A stretch of DNA of 64,000 bases from an uncultured Mordavella sp. (GTDB lineage: Bacteria > Bacillota > Clostridia > Lachnospirales > Lachnospiraceae): assembly GCA_902406105.1 (NCBI GenBank), contig CABPCP010000006.1, forward strand, positions 1 through 64,000, given 5' to 3'. A model generated the notes under the pieces. The model was given only the letters and a program-made list of their open reading frames with translations, did not search any database and was not told where the DNA came from. Of the stretch, positions 16,973 to 25,712 are shown one piece after another; positions within the stretch are counted from its first letter, which is position 1, and every line of letters begins with the position of its first letter. The position numbers and the translations under genes are program-made.

Positions 16973-18799
16973 TTATTCCACCGTGACAGATTTCGCCAGA
17001 TTTCTCGGCTTATCCACATCACAGCCTCTTCCCACAGCCACATAATAGCCGAATAATTGAAGCGGGATGATCGCCAGCGAATTGGTAAAGTATTTGTTTG
17101 TCTCTGGAATGTAGATCACGTAATCAGCCGCTTTTTCCACCTCTACATTGCCTTCCATAGTAACAGCCAGAACAAAAGCTCCTCTCGTGCTCACTTCCAC
17201 CATATTGCTGATCATCTTTTTGTAAAGATCCTTCTGGGTCAGTACTGAAGCCACCAGAGTTCCTTCCTCAACCAGGGAAATTGTTCCGTGCTTCAGCTCT
17301 CCCGCCGCGTATGCTTCCGAATGGATATAAGAAATCTCTTTCAGTTTCAAAGACCCCTCCATGGAAATCGCATAATCAATACCTCGGCCGATAAAGAAAA
17401 TATCTTTCGCCGCCAGGTACCGGTTGGCGAATTTCTGGATCCGCTCTTTATTATTTAACAGCATTTCTACCTGCGCCGGCAGACTCTTCATATCCTCCAG
17501 CATATCCGCCAAGCCGGCATCGTTTAATTTTCCTCTCACGTACGCGAATTTCATTGCCAGCAGATAGAGCGCAATCAGCTGAGCAGAGTAAGCTTTGGTA
17601 GTGGCCACCGCAATCTCAGGTCCCGCCCAAGTATACATTACATTATCCGCTTCACGGGCAATGGAACTCCCCACTACGTTCACGATGCCGAGCACTCTGG
17701 CGCCTTTGGCCTTAGATTCACGGAGGGCCGCCAACGTATCTGCCGTCTCCCCTGACTGGCTGATCACAATGACCAAGCTTCCTTCGTCCAAGATTGGATC
17801 TCTATAGCGAAACTCAGAAGCCAGGTCTACTTCCACAGGAATTCTTGCCAGTCCTTCAAACACATATTTACTGGTAACCCCCGTATGATACGCGGATCCA
17901 CAGGCCACAATGGTAATCTTCTGGATTTTTTGAATCTCTTCATCCGTCATATTCAGCTCATCGATCATAATCTTCCCGTCTTTGATCCTGGGGGAAAATG
18001 TATCTGTGATCGCTTTGGGCTGCTCATACATTTCTTTCAGCATAAAATGCTCATAGCCGCCTTTTTCCGCGGCGTTTACGTCCCACTCAATCCGTACGGA
18101 CTCCTTCTCGATGGGCTCCTCATCCACATTAAAGAATTCCATGGTATCTCTGGTCATCCGCACGATTTCTTCGTTTTCAATAAAAAAGACATCTCTGGTA
18201 TATTTCAATACCGCCGGCACATCAGAAGCAATAATATTTCCGTCCTTCGTCTTTCCCACGATCAGGGGGCTGTCTTTGCGGACTGCGTAAAGCTCATCCG
18301 GATGGTCCTTAAAAATAATCCCCAGCGCATAAGAGCCTTCCATTCTATGCATGATTTTTGTGACTGCCTGCAGAGGATTGCCATGATAATAATAATCCAG
18401 CAAGTGAGCGATCACTTCTGTATCTGTATCCGAGACAAACTGGTATCCTTTTTTCTCAAGTTTCTTTTTCAATTTTATATAATTCTCAATAATGCCATTG
18501 TGGACTACCACAATGCTTTCATCTCCATTTAAATGAGGATGGGCATTGGTATCTGAAGGCGCGCCATGCGTAGCCCAGCGGGTATGTCCGATTCCCAGTG
18601 TGCCCGGCATAGTTTCCCCGTCATGGGTCAGCTCATTTAAAACCTTCAATCTTCCTTTTGATTTGACTACATCGATCTTTTCGCCGTTGTACACCGCAAT
18701 TCCCGCCGAGTCATATCCTCGATACTCCAATTTTGACAAACCGTCTAAAAGAATCGGCGCCGCCTGATTAGTCCCAATATATCCCACGATTCCACACAT
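16973..18799 (-). CDS. glmS: Glutamine--fructose-6-phosphate aminotransferase
   Basis: First step of UDP-GlcNAc synthesis: fructose 6-phosphate plus glutamine to glucosamine 6-phosphate. The 608-aa protein starts MCGIVGYIG with the catalytic Cys after the initiator Met. HTRWATHGAPSD and NGIIEN are glutaminase motifs. Two SIS domains follow (SQSGETADT and the second around FIGRGIDYAISMEG), and it ends in DKPRNLAKSVTVE. The ribosome site GGAGGT is 7 nt from the ATG. A promoter is at 18875-18903. No glmS ribozyme core is seen upstream. Its place inside surface-polymer genes fits a supply role for the amino sugars made here. Confidence 0.97.
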   Translation of the reverse strand: MCGIVGYIGTNQAAPILLDGLSKLEYRGYDSAGIAVYNGEKIDVVKSKGRLKVLNELTHDGETMPGTLGIGHTRWATHGAPSDTNAHPHLNGDESIVVVHNGIIENYIKLKKKLEKKGYQFVSDTDTEVIAHLLDYYYHGNPLQAVTKIMHRMEGSYALGIIFKDHPDELYAVRKDSPLIVGKTKDGNIIASDVPAVLKYTRDVFFIENEEIVRMTRDTMEFFNVDEEPIEKESVRIEWDVNAAEKGGYEHFMLKEMYEQPKAITDTFSPRIKDGKIMIDELNMTDEEIQKIQKITIVACGSAYHTGVTSKYVFEGLARIPVEVDLASEFRYRDPILDEGSLVIVISQSGETADTLAALRESKAKGARVLGIVNVVGSSIAREADNVMYTWAGPEIAVATTKAYSAQLIALYLLAMKFAYVRGKLNDAGLADMLEDMKSLPAQVEMLLNNKERIQKFANRYLAAKDIFFIGRGIDYAISMEGSLKLKEISYIHSEAYAAGELKHGTISLVEEGTLVASVLTQKDLYKKMISNMVEVSTRGAFVLAVTMEGNVEVEKAADYVIYIPETNKYFTNSLAIIPLQLFGYYVAVGRGCDVDKPRNLAKSVTVE

Positions 18800-18874
18800 A
18801 TGTCATACCTCCAGTTTATAATCATTTTAAGTCTTATTTGCACAAAATGAGATTTTTTTTGCACTAACGAAGTT

Positions 18875-18903
18875 ATTGTAACAAATTTGTAATAATTTGT
18901 AAA
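18875..18903 (-). promoter_or_regulatory. Candidate glmS promoter
   Basis: Minus strand GTTACA (18898-18903), 17 nt, TACAAT (18875-18880). TTACAA occurs three times within about 27 nt here, so the exact -35 is uncertain. Confidence 0.45.
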
Positions 18904-18910
18904 CCTCTCT

Positions 18911-18947
18911 TTGAACAAAAACAAGACCAGGCAATGCCTGGCCTTGT
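18911..18947 (-). terminator. Intrinsic terminator of the second LCP gene
   Basis: Minus strand stem CAAGGCCAGGC / GCCTGGTCTTG (18921-18945) followed by TTTTTGTTC: strong stem plus U-tract, 15 nt after the stop at 18963. Confidence 0.88.
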
Positions 18948-18962
18948 TCTCTTTACCTTCAT

Positions 18963-20387
18963 CTATTGTACCGTTTCATCTACGGGAGGCTCCGTGGTTT
19001 CTCCATCTCCGCCGCCAGTTCCGCCATTGTCGCCGCCGCTTTCGCCTCCGCCGGCACCGCTATTGTCTCCGCCGCCGGTTCCGCTGCTGTCTCCGCCGCC
19101 GGTTCCGCTATTGTCTCCGCCGCCGGTTCCGCTATTGTCTCCGCCGCCGGTATTCGCTCCGCCGTTACCACCGCCACTTCCGCCGCCGGTGTTTGCGTCA
19201 CTATTGCCGCTGTTATTACCTGTTCCGCTGTTTCCTCCGCCGGTATAGCTGCCCGATTCCTGAGCCTCATCTTCCGGTGCTACGGTATAGGTCTGACTCC
19301 GCAGGGTTTCATCGTCCGTAGCTTCCCTCTCTCCTACTCTGGACACGATCGCGCCGCTGATGCTGGATACTTCCGAGGAAACTGTATAATCTGTCGTTCC
19401 ATATAAAAACTCGTGAAGCTGCTGGACATTCGAAGTCAAAGATACAGGGATGACGATACTCCCCAGCCCAGATACTGTATCTGTGGTCTTGTCAAAAGGA
19501 AATCCAGCGTTTTCACCTAACGTATATTTGGCAAAATCCTTGGCGTAAGAAAGAATTTCCGCAGAAGTAAAATTCGTTGAAATTGTCGGAAGGACTTCAT
19601 CAATAATACTGTTGATCGTCCCCAGATCACTCTGCTTGATTTTCTCTACCATTTTCTCGATCACCGTTCTCTGCCGTTCTGTACGAGTAAAATCCCCTCC
19701 GGCTGTAGAACGGATCCTGGCATAAGTAGTCGCCTGGACTCCGTCCAGAACTTGGGTTCCGCCGCTCTGGACGTAGTTTACTTCCTTTCCGGCCACCTGC
19801 CCTGTTTCGTCAATAAATTCATTAATATATTGAACTTCTTCTTCTTTCACATCAATCTCAACGCCGCCCAGAAGATCGATCACATCAGCGACAATTCCAA
19901 AATCGACCGTAACATATTTCTGGATATCCAGATCCAGATTCCGGTTCAGCATATTGATGGCCTGCTCCGGCCCTCCAAAACTATACGCCGCGTTGCATTT
20001 CTGCAAAGTCCCGTCCCCGATATCAAGAAGTGTATCCCGGTAGACCGAGACCATTCTGATCTCTTTCGTCTTATTATTCAAGCTTGCCACGATGATCGTG
20101 TCCGTCCGAACTCCTTTTTCCAATTCTCCAGTTCTGGAATCCCCGCCAAATAACGCCACATTCGTGTAGCCCTCTCCTGCGGCTTCCGCCTCTTGATTGA
20201 TCACGATATTTTCCTGCGGGATTTCCTGGGTATCAATCTGGTTCAGCTTAGACGCCGCGTAAACAACGCCCGATGCCAGAAGAGCTAACACCATCGCTCC
20301 CAGACAGACAGCCGCTTTCTTAGGTCCGCTCAGTCTGAGAAACCAGTTTTTCTTTCTTCTGCCTCTCCTGTGTCTTCTTTTCGCCAT
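18963..20387 (-). CDS. LytR-CpsA-Psr family glycopolymer ligase with glycine-rich tail (second copy)
   Basis: A 474-aa LCP protein with a basic N-terminus, one membrane helix (about 28-48) and the extracellular LCP domain. Motifs match the first copy: LFGGDSRTGELEKGVRTDT, IRMVSVYRDTLL and ARIRSTAGGDFTRTERQR. The distinctive part is residues about 385-474, a low-complexity Gly/Ser/Thr/Asn tail made of GGGDNSGT-like units before an acidic end. Such a tail may be a flexible linker through the wall. The DNA of the tail is a short tandem repeat and is prone to length change. It is followed by a strong terminator; LicD lies 83 bp upstream. Confidence 0.92.
   Translation of the reverse strand: MAKRRHRRGRRKKNWFLRLSGPKKAAVCLGAMVLALLASGVVYAASKLNQIDTQEIPQENIVINQEAEAAGEGYTNVALFGGDSRTGELEKGVRTDTIIVASLNNKTKEIRMVSVYRDTLLDIGDGTLQKCNAAYSFGGPEQAINMLNRNLDLDIQKYVTVDFGIVADVIDLLGGVEIDVKEEEVQYINEFIDETGQVAGKEVNYVQSGGTQVLDGVQATTYARIRSTAGGDFTRTERQRTVIEKMVEKIKQSDLGTINSIIDEVLPTISTNFTSAEILSYAKDFAKYTLGENAGFPFDKTTDTVSGLGSIVIPVSLTSNVQQLHEFLYGTTDYTVSSEVSSISGAIVSRVGEREATDDETLRSQTYTVAPEDEAQESGSYTGGGNSGTGNNSGNSDANTGGGSGGGNGGANTGGGDNSGTGGGDNSGTGGGDSSGTGGGDNSGAGGGESGGDNGGTGGGDGETTEPPVDETVQ
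19000..19240 (-). repeat. Short tandem repeat coding the Gly-rich LCP tail
   Basis: A degenerate 24-nt unit (plus strand GCTATTGTCTCCGCCGCCGG) is repeated several times within 19000-19240 and encodes GGGDNSGT-type units. Copy number may vary between isolates. Confidence 0.7.
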
Positions 20388-20470
20388 AATACACCTCTTA
20401 ATTTATCTCAGGTACATTAATTTACCATATTCCGATATATAATACACCAAATCACGCATTTCATCAAGTA

Positions 20471-21334
20471 TTATTGGGCACAATAATAGGTGCCTTTATA
20501 CTTTTTGTAACTATTGTCCAAATCACAGAGCACCACGTCATGATGGGCAACTTGCTTTTCCTTAGGAGGCAGTTTCATATAATCCCCAAATGCGGTCTTC
20601 AGATATGCATCGTATCCCTGGGGGATTGGCATAGAGTATCCCTCAAACTGCCGGTAAACAGCCTTTTCAAAAGCTTCTCTTGGATAACGGTTTTTCATAT
20701 AATGGGGGCCTGCGCACAGTTCCGTCACATATTCACAATCTTCCATCTTGTATTTCGTCATCTGCCGCTCCGCAAACCGCCAGATCCGGTATCGCGTTTT
20801 CTGCGAAGGAACAATCCCTAACGCCAGCTTTCCTGCCAGTTTCATTAATTTCCCATGATTTTCCGGAACCAATTGCGACCGATAGACCGAATATATGACC
20901 GCCCATATCAACTGCAGTTTTCTGCGAATCTTCCCGGAAGGACAGCCATCCAGCGGAAGCACGTCCAAAATCAGCCCATGACTGATATCCAGATCCGTCT
21001 GATACGGTCGGATAAATGTAGTCGTATTATCTCGGATATTCAAAAACAGATTGTGGTCAATATGGTAGGCATCCGAGTTCTCAATAGCATAGCGGTCGGT
21101 ATCTGCCCGTTTTTTCCAGATGCGTTTTAGGATCTCATAGTCTTTCCTTGGCATAAACACGTCCACATCATCATCCCAAGGAATAAATCCTCCATGGCGC
21201 ACCGCTCCAATACAGCAGCCTCCGCAGAAATAAAACATCAGATTATTTTCTTCACAGATTTTCTTAAAATATAAAGCCATCTCCAGGCTTTTCGCCTGGA
21301 TTCTCTCAAGTTCTTCCTGGCTATAATGCATCAT
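20471..21334 (-). CDS. LicD family phosphotransferase
   Basis: A 287-aa member of the LicD/fukutin nucleotidyltransferase-fold family, which moves a phospho-alcohol from a CDP donor to a sugar. The signature is complete: FYFCGGCCIGAVRHGGFI followed by PWDDDVDVFM, with the metal-binding Asp residues. LicD proteins are often called phosphocholine transferases, but fukutin-type members use CDP-ribitol. No choline uptake or activation gene is seen here, whereas TarI/TarJ-like genes lie 4 kb away, so ribitol phosphate is the better guess. The start overlaps the upstream GT4 stop by 4 nt. Confidence 0.88.
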   Translation of the reverse strand: MMHYSQEELERIQAKSLEMALYFKKICEENNLMFYFCGGCCIGAVRHGGFIPWDDDVDVFMPRKDYEILKRIWKKRADTDRYAIENSDAYHIDHNLFLNIRDNTTTFIRPYQTDLDISHGLILDVLPLDGCPSGKIRRKLQLIWAVIYSVYRSQLVPENHGKLMKLAGKLALGIVPSQKTRYRIWRFAERQMTKYKMEDCEYVTELCAGPHYMKNRYPREAFEKAVYRQFEGYSMPIPQGYDAYLKTAFGDYMKLPPKEKQVAHHDVVLCDLDNSYKKYKGTYYCAQ

Positions 21335-22560
21335 ACTCTTTTTGACTCCCCCATCAGCTTTTCCATCAATTCCACGATCTTTTCATAGGAATTGGGCCGA
21401 TCAAACTGCTCCTTGGCAATCTTTCTTGCTTTCTCTCCCATTGTCCGTCTCTTCTGCTCATCCTGATAAAGCATCTGGATCGCATCTGCCAGTATTAGTT
21501 TGTCCTCCGCCTCAATATTCATACCAAACCCGTCAGCTTCCACTTTTTTCCGGAACTCCGGGCTGCTGCAGGTATTGATCATTGGCTTTCCCGCCGCCAG
21601 ATAGTCTCCGATCTTGGTCACAATACTCTGGGGCGCCTTCTTTACAAATGAATTGACCAGAATATCTGATTTCTTCAGATAAGCCGCCATTTTCTCATAA
21701 GGAGCATATCCCACAAATTCTACGTTGCCATTCAGAGTCCCTGCCAGTTCTTCCAATTCTTCTTTCAGGGGACCGCCGCCCAGAATCTTGATGTGGATAT
21801 CCGAATACCCTCTTGCTTTCAATACATCTGCCGCCAAAATCATAGTCCGAATATCATAGCTGGTACCAATAGTTCCCGCATAGGTAACCCAGAATTCTCC
21901 CTCAGGCTTGTCGATTTCTTTTATATGGTCCGCCGCTCCTTTATCAAAAACAGACAGCTCATTGCCCACATACACCGTGATCTTTGGAATATCCTGGATC
22001 CTATGCTTAAACGGCCTGTCCGCATATTCATCCGAGGTTCCTACTACGCCGGAGCAAAGATCATAAACTCTTTTGGCATCTCTCAAAAAAGGATGGAACA
22101 AAATATTACTGATCACGGGAACATCCAATACCATCCGCATAGCCTCTGGCCAAAGATCGTTTACATCCGCTACGAAGGGGATTCCCTTCGCTTTCGCAAA
22201 CTCCGCCGCCGCAAGAGCAACATCATTAGGAGGGATCTCGCAGTAGATCAAATCGTAATCTCCATCCTGTTCAAGCATTTTAGTCAAATTCTTAGCCGCA
22301 ATATGATGACTCCAAATCCGGCGCAGATCGATATTTTTCTTATATCCCGGTTCTTCTATGAATCGAAGGGAAAACGAATACTCATCCTGTTTCACTTGCT
22401 GAAGATCACGCTGGGCTTTCGCCCAATGCTGAAATGAAGTTGTGATCAAATCCACCTGATACCCCTTTGAAGCCAGAAATTCAGAAAGAAAACGGAAACG
22501 AGTGTAGCCGTTCTCGTTATTTAATTTTACTCCCATAGTAATAATTGCGATTCTTTTCAT
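21331..22560 (-). CDS. Glycosyltransferase family 4
   Basis: A 409-aa GT-B enzyme starting KRIAIITMGVKLNNENGYTR. The donor domain has VTYAGTIGTSYDIRTMI and ILGGGPLKEELEELAG; the usual E-x7-E is replaced by a VNSFVKKAPQSIVTKIGDY segment, as in WbuB-like subfamilies. VADVNDLWPEAMRMVL in the N-terminal half is typical of that group. An in-frame ATG at 22578 exists, but the MKRIAII start is normal for the family. It is the first gene of a unit with licD, read from the promoter at 22605-22633. Confidence 0.88.
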   Translation of the reverse strand: MKRIAIITMGVKLNNENGYTRFRFLSEFLASKGYQVDLITTSFQHWAKAQRDLQQVKQDEYSFSLRFIEEPGYKKNIDLRRIWSHHIAAKNLTKMLEQDGDYDLIYCEIPPNDVALAAAEFAKAKGIPFVADVNDLWPEAMRMVLDVPVISNILFHPFLRDAKRVYDLCSGVVGTSDEYADRPFKHRIQDIPKITVYVGNELSVFDKGAADHIKEIDKPEGEFWVTYAGTIGTSYDIRTMILAADVLKARGYSDIHIKILGGGPLKEELEELAGTLNGNVEFVGYAPYEKMAAYLKKSDILVNSFVKKAPQSIVTKIGDYLAAGKPMINTCSSPEFRKKVEADGFGMNIEAEDKLILADAIQMLYQDEQKRRTMGEKARKIAKEQFDRPNSYEKIVELMEKLMGESKRV

Positions 22561-22604
22561 AAAATATATACTTCCCATTATTGTTTTATAGAATTACTGA
22601 AAGG

Positions 22605-22633
22605 ATTATACCATTTACTTAGTTTTTACACAA
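22605..22633 (-). promoter_or_regulatory. Promoter of the GT4-licD unit
   Basis: Minus strand TTGTGT (22628-22633), 17-nt spacer, TATAAT (22605-22610) with TGG before the -10. It separates the AT-rich acyl-modification genes from the lower block. Confidence 0.7.
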
Positions 22634-22702
22634 TAATATAATCATTACATTCTTTAAGCAACTATTAGTTAATTTCTAAATCCCCTGTTATCTTATCTGC
22701 TT

Positions 22703-23116
22703 CTACTCAAGTCCTATCTTCATTTTTCCCTTTAAAACTTTCTCCGTATCCTCTCTAGTTATTATCACTTTTAAATCTATTCTCTGAAAAATGTCATGCT
22801 TTTCTTGCACAATACCTTTTATTTCTAATACATCTCCTATATACACAGGTTTTAGAAACTTTACGTCTACACCTTGTACCAAACTTTTTTCTCCTGGCAG
22901 ATACATTCCTGCTAAAGTAGACAAAAAAGAGGCTGTAAGCATACCATACACAACTCGCCCTTTTTTCCCTTTTGCTTTTGCATACTCTTCGTCACAGTGC
23001 AATGGATTGTTGTCACCAGTTATTTCTCCGAACAGGTCCAACATTTCTTTTGTTATTTGAACACAAAACTTTTCTTCCATTCCAACTATAATCTCGTCAT
23101 ATCGATAATGATTCAT
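22703..23116 (-). CDS. MaoC-like (R)-specific enoyl-CoA hydratase
   Basis: A 137-aa single hot-dog domain. The hydratase-2 motif is intact: GEITGDNNPLHCDEEYA, with the catalytic Asp and His. VYGMLTASFLSTLAG and VKFLKPVYIGDVLEI are typical of PhaJ-type proteins. Such enzymes hydrate trans-2-enoyl-CoA (or ACP) to (R)-3-hydroxyacyl thioesters. It begins 1 nt after the transketolase C-subunit stop and is the last gene of the FkbH-ACP-MBOAT unit. Its substrate here is unknown; supplying a hydroxylated acyl group for decoration is a reasonable inference. Confidence 0.85.
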   Translation of the reverse strand: MNHYRYDEIIVGMEEKFCVQITKEMLDLFGEITGDNNPLHCDEEYAKAKGKKGRVVYGMLTASFLSTLAGMYLPGEKSLVQGVDVKFLKPVYIGDVLEIKGIVQEKHDIFQRIDLKVIITREDTEKVLKGKMKIGLE

Positions 23117-23117
23117 C

Positions 23118-24035
23118 CTATTGGAACTCCTTCTTCAATATTCGATAGATACTTCCACTATCTAAATTGTTCTCTGCGCGCACATTCCTTTGAGTCCCAA
23201 ATCCCGAAGCAAAACAGTCGTTCAGTCCTAAACGAATCAAAGGTATCTGCAGATTTTCCTCAGAAATAATCTCTGCCAAAATTCCTCCAAGACCACCTAT
23301 AATATTGTGCTCTTCTATTGTAGCTATTTTCTTTACATTTTTTAATTTCAAAACAAGATTTTCTTTATTTAAAGGTTTTAATGTATGGATATTAATAAGC
23401 TTTACAGACTTCCCTTCATCCTGCAATCTGCCAACCGCTTCTACCGCTTCTTCTATAATACTCCCTGTCGCACAAACCGCATAATCCGTTCCGCTAAAAA
23501 GGTCAATACTATCTCCTGGAATAAAACTGATATCATCTGTATAAATCTCCTTTTCTTTACTCATACCTAATCGGATATAAACAGGGCCCTCAAGTGCGTA
23601 AGCTGCTGCCACAGCTTTTTCGACCTCCTTAGGAGATGCCGGAGAAAAAATAGTCAAATTAGGCAACGCACGCAAGGCACTAATATCTTCTGTTGTATGG
23701 TGCGAAGGGCCTAATGTACTCCAAGCAAGCCCGCTACCCATACCTACTATTTTTACATTCAAATTCTGAAAGCAAACATCGTCTCGTATAAATTCAAATG
23801 CTCGATAGGCCAGAAATGCTCCAGATGTATATACAAAAGGAATTAACCCTCCAATTGCCATTCCAGAAGCCACTCCCACAAGATTCTCTTCTGCAATACC
23901 TAGATTCACACACTGCTCCGGGAACTCTCTTTTTAAAAGTTCATCATATTCTGTTCCGCTATCTGATAGCAAAGAAATAATGTTCTTATCCTTTTTCACA
24001 AGTTCATATAGTGCCATTATATAAGCCTTTTGCAT
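23118..24035 (-). CDS. Transketolase-like C-terminal subunit
   Basis: A 305-aa protein equal to the pyrimidine-binding plus C-terminal domains of transketolase. NLGIAEENLVGVASGMA holds the Glu that activates thiamine diphosphate; SGAFLAYRAFEFIRDDVC follows. The start at 24035 (MQKAYIMALYEL) has GGAGGAGG upstream and lies inside the end of the N-subunit gene (32-nt overlap). Separate N and C subunits are a natural form in many anaerobes, so this is not a broken gene. In polysaccharide or natural-product clusters such pairs move two-carbon ketol units; the acceptor here is not known. Confidence 0.88.
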   Translation of the reverse strand: MQKAYIMALYELVKKDKNIISLLSDSGTEYDELLKREFPEQCVNLGIAEENLVGVASGMAIGGLIPFVYTSGAFLAYRAFEFIRDDVCFQNLNVKIVGMGSGLAWSTLGPSHHTTEDISALRALPNLTIFSPASPKEVEKAVAAAYALEGPVYIRLGMSKEKEIYTDDISFIPGDSIDLFSGTDYAVCATGSIIEEAVEAVGRLQDEGKSVKLINIHTLKPLNKENLVLKLKNVKKIATIEEHNIIGGLGGILAEIISEENLQIPLIRLGLNDCFASGFGTQRNVRAENNLDSGSIYRILKKEFQ

Positions 24036-24858
24036 ATTTGAGTTCCTCCTCCGCAATTCCCAATTCTTCCATGAAAACTTTGCGTTCTCTTTTTCCCGGC
24101 ATACGCCAATGCCAAGCCGGATTGTTTTCCATCAGACTAATCCCTTTACCTTTTACTGTTTCTGCCAGTATAATTCTCGGTCCCCTTTGAGACTCCTTCT
24201 TCAAACAGTTTTCAAGCTCATCTACATCATGTCCATCCACTTCATCTACCTGCCATCCAAAAGCTTCCCACTTCTCTTTCCAGTTTTCATTCCCAATAAC
24301 CTCTGAGACTTTTCCCATTTTTTGTATATGATTGCAGTCTAAAACAACAATAATATTATCTAACCCTAATCCTGCGCAAGACAATGCGCTTTCCCATATA
24401 CTTCCCTCCTGGCACTCTCCATCTCCAATTAAAACATAAGTTCTCGTCCCTCGCTTTTTAATCTTATCAGCAAGAGCAATTCCTTCACCGATAGACATTC
24501 CATGTCCAAGAGAACCCGTAGATGTTTCTATTCCCGGTATTTTCCCTCGCTCCGGCTCCCCACCAAGAATCGATCCCGGTTGAGAAAAGCTATACAAAAC
24601 ATCTTTTCCAAAAAATCCCGATTGATATAGCACACTATACAACGCTAAACTCGCATGTCCTTTGCTAAGTACAAGATGATCATGAATATCTTCATCAAAC
24701 CTGTCCTTTTCGTATCTCAAAATATCTTTTGCATATAAGGTATACAAAATCTCAAGACTCGAGTATGCGGATGCAAGATGTCCCATTCCTCCCGCATATG
24801 CTGCTAAAAATATCTCTTTTCTCAACTGCTTCAGATTGTTTATGTCTTCTTGTTTCAT
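24004..24858 (-). CDS. Transketolase-like N-terminal subunit
   Basis: A 284-aa thiamine diphosphate-binding subunit. The cofactor motif is complete: GDGECQEGSIWES, with the closing Asn of the pattern in VVLDCNHIQKMG. Substrate-side motifs LVLSKGHASLALYS and TSTGSLGHGMSIGEG match transketolase. GGAGGA lies 7 nt before the ATG at 24858; the in-frame ATG at 24873 has no site. It pairs with the C-subunit just downstream. A housekeeping copy would usually sit elsewhere, so location in an acyl-modification operon suggests a dedicated two-carbon transfer. Confidence 0.88.
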   Translation of the reverse strand: MKQEDINNLKQLRKEIFLAAYAGGMGHLASAYSSLEILYTLYAKDILRYEKDRFDEDIHDHLVLSKGHASLALYSVLYQSGFFGKDVLYSFSQPGSILGGEPERGKIPGIETSTGSLGHGMSIGEGIALADKIKKRGTRTYVLIGDGECQEGSIWESALSCAGLGLDNIIVVLDCNHIQKMGKVSEVIGNENWKEKWEAFGWQVDEVDGHDVDELENCLKKESQRGPRIILAETVKGKGISLMENNPAWHWRMPGKRERKVFMEELGIAEEELKYAKGLYNGTI

Positions 24859-24876
24859 AAAAGCTTCCTCCATAAC

Positions 24877-25698
24877 CTATCCAAAAATAGTAACTGTATC
24901 TGCATCCAGACCTGATCCGCCCATATAAGGCATCTTATCCAATTCGTCGATATCCTCTTTGGTAATTTCAAAATCGAAAATATCAATATTTTCCTTTATT
25001 CTTTCTGGATTCACCGATTTAGGAAGAGGTATAATTTTTTTCTGAATACAATATCTCAAACAAAGCTGAGCTACTGTTTTATCATAGTGCCTCGCCATCT
25101 TTCGCAAAGGTTCTCTTTTCATCATTTTCCCGTTTCCCAAAGGGCTCCATCCCTCCAAATCGATCTTTTCACTATAACAATAATCAACAATTTCCAACTG
25201 ATTATAGCCAGGATGGAACTCTATCTGATTAACCATAGGTTTTACATTCGCATATTTAGCAAAAGATTCTATATGATGCGGTTTGCAATTACACACTCCA
25301 ATTTTACGAACATATCCGTCATCATAGAGCTTTTCAAACGCCTTCCATGTTTCCGAATTAATTTTATCCCAATCGTCATGCATATGTGCGGCTGCCGGCC
25401 AGTGTACCAGATAAGAATCAAGATAATCTACTTTTAGATTTTTCATAGTGTTTTGACATGCTACCAAAACTTTTTCATAATCACGTTCTGTTGTCCAGAG
25501 TTTTCCTGAAATATAAATCTTCTCCCTGTCCACACCGCTTTTTCTTAAAGCCTCTCCTATAGCCCTTTCATTCCCATAAGCTGCGGCTGTATCAAAATGA
25601 CGATATCCACATTCAAGTGCAGTCTCAATCGCAATGTCCGTATCCGCCTCTGTAATCTTCCAAGTTCCAAAACCAATTGTATGTTCCTTTTGTTCCAT
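24877..25698 (-). CDS. Aldo/keto reductase
   Basis: A 273-aa NAD(P)H-dependent oxidoreductase with the AKR barrel. The tetrad can be placed: Asp and Tyr in DTAAAYGNERAIG, Lys in ISGKLW and His in YLVHWP. LCLRYCIQKKIIPLPKSVNP is the cofactor-site signature. It is 14 nt behind the SGNH gene and 18 nt before the transketolase N-subunit. In this setting it may reduce a keto or aldehyde intermediate of the acyl or sugar group; its physiological substrate cannot be read from sequence. Confidence 0.9.
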   Translation of the reverse strand: MEQKEHTIGFGTWKITEADTDIAIETALECGYRHFDTAAAYGNERAIGEALRKSGVDREKIYISGKLWTTERDYEKVLVACQNTMKNLKVDYLDSYLVHWPAAAHMHDDWDKINSETWKAFEKLYDDGYVRKIGVCNCKPHHIESFAKYANVKPMVNQIEFHPGYNQLEIVDYCYSEKIDLEGWSPLGNGKMMKREPLRKMARHYDKTVAQLCLRYCIQKKIIPLPKSVNPERIKENIDIFDFEITKEDIDELDKMPYMGGSGLDADTVTIFG

Positions 25699-25712
25699 TA
25701 TAGCGTCCTTCT

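Noticed and set aside
18800-18962. glmS ribozyme upstream of glmS
   Set aside because: The 163-nt gap holds a terminator, a promoter and A/T-rich sequence. No ribozyme core such as the conserved GCGCC cleavage-site region was seen.
18911-19406. Arg-rich and Pro-rich plus-strand ORFs opposite the LCP tail
   Set aside because: They come from the GC-rich tandem repeat that encodes the Gly-rich tail on the other strand.
20471-21334. LicD as a phosphocholine transferase
   Set aside because: No choline uptake or activation genes are visible, while CDP-ribitol genes are close by; kept as LicD family without choline.
23118-24858. Frameshifted single transketolase
   Set aside because: Each half has its own ribosome site and full domain motifs; two-subunit transketolases are common in anaerobes.
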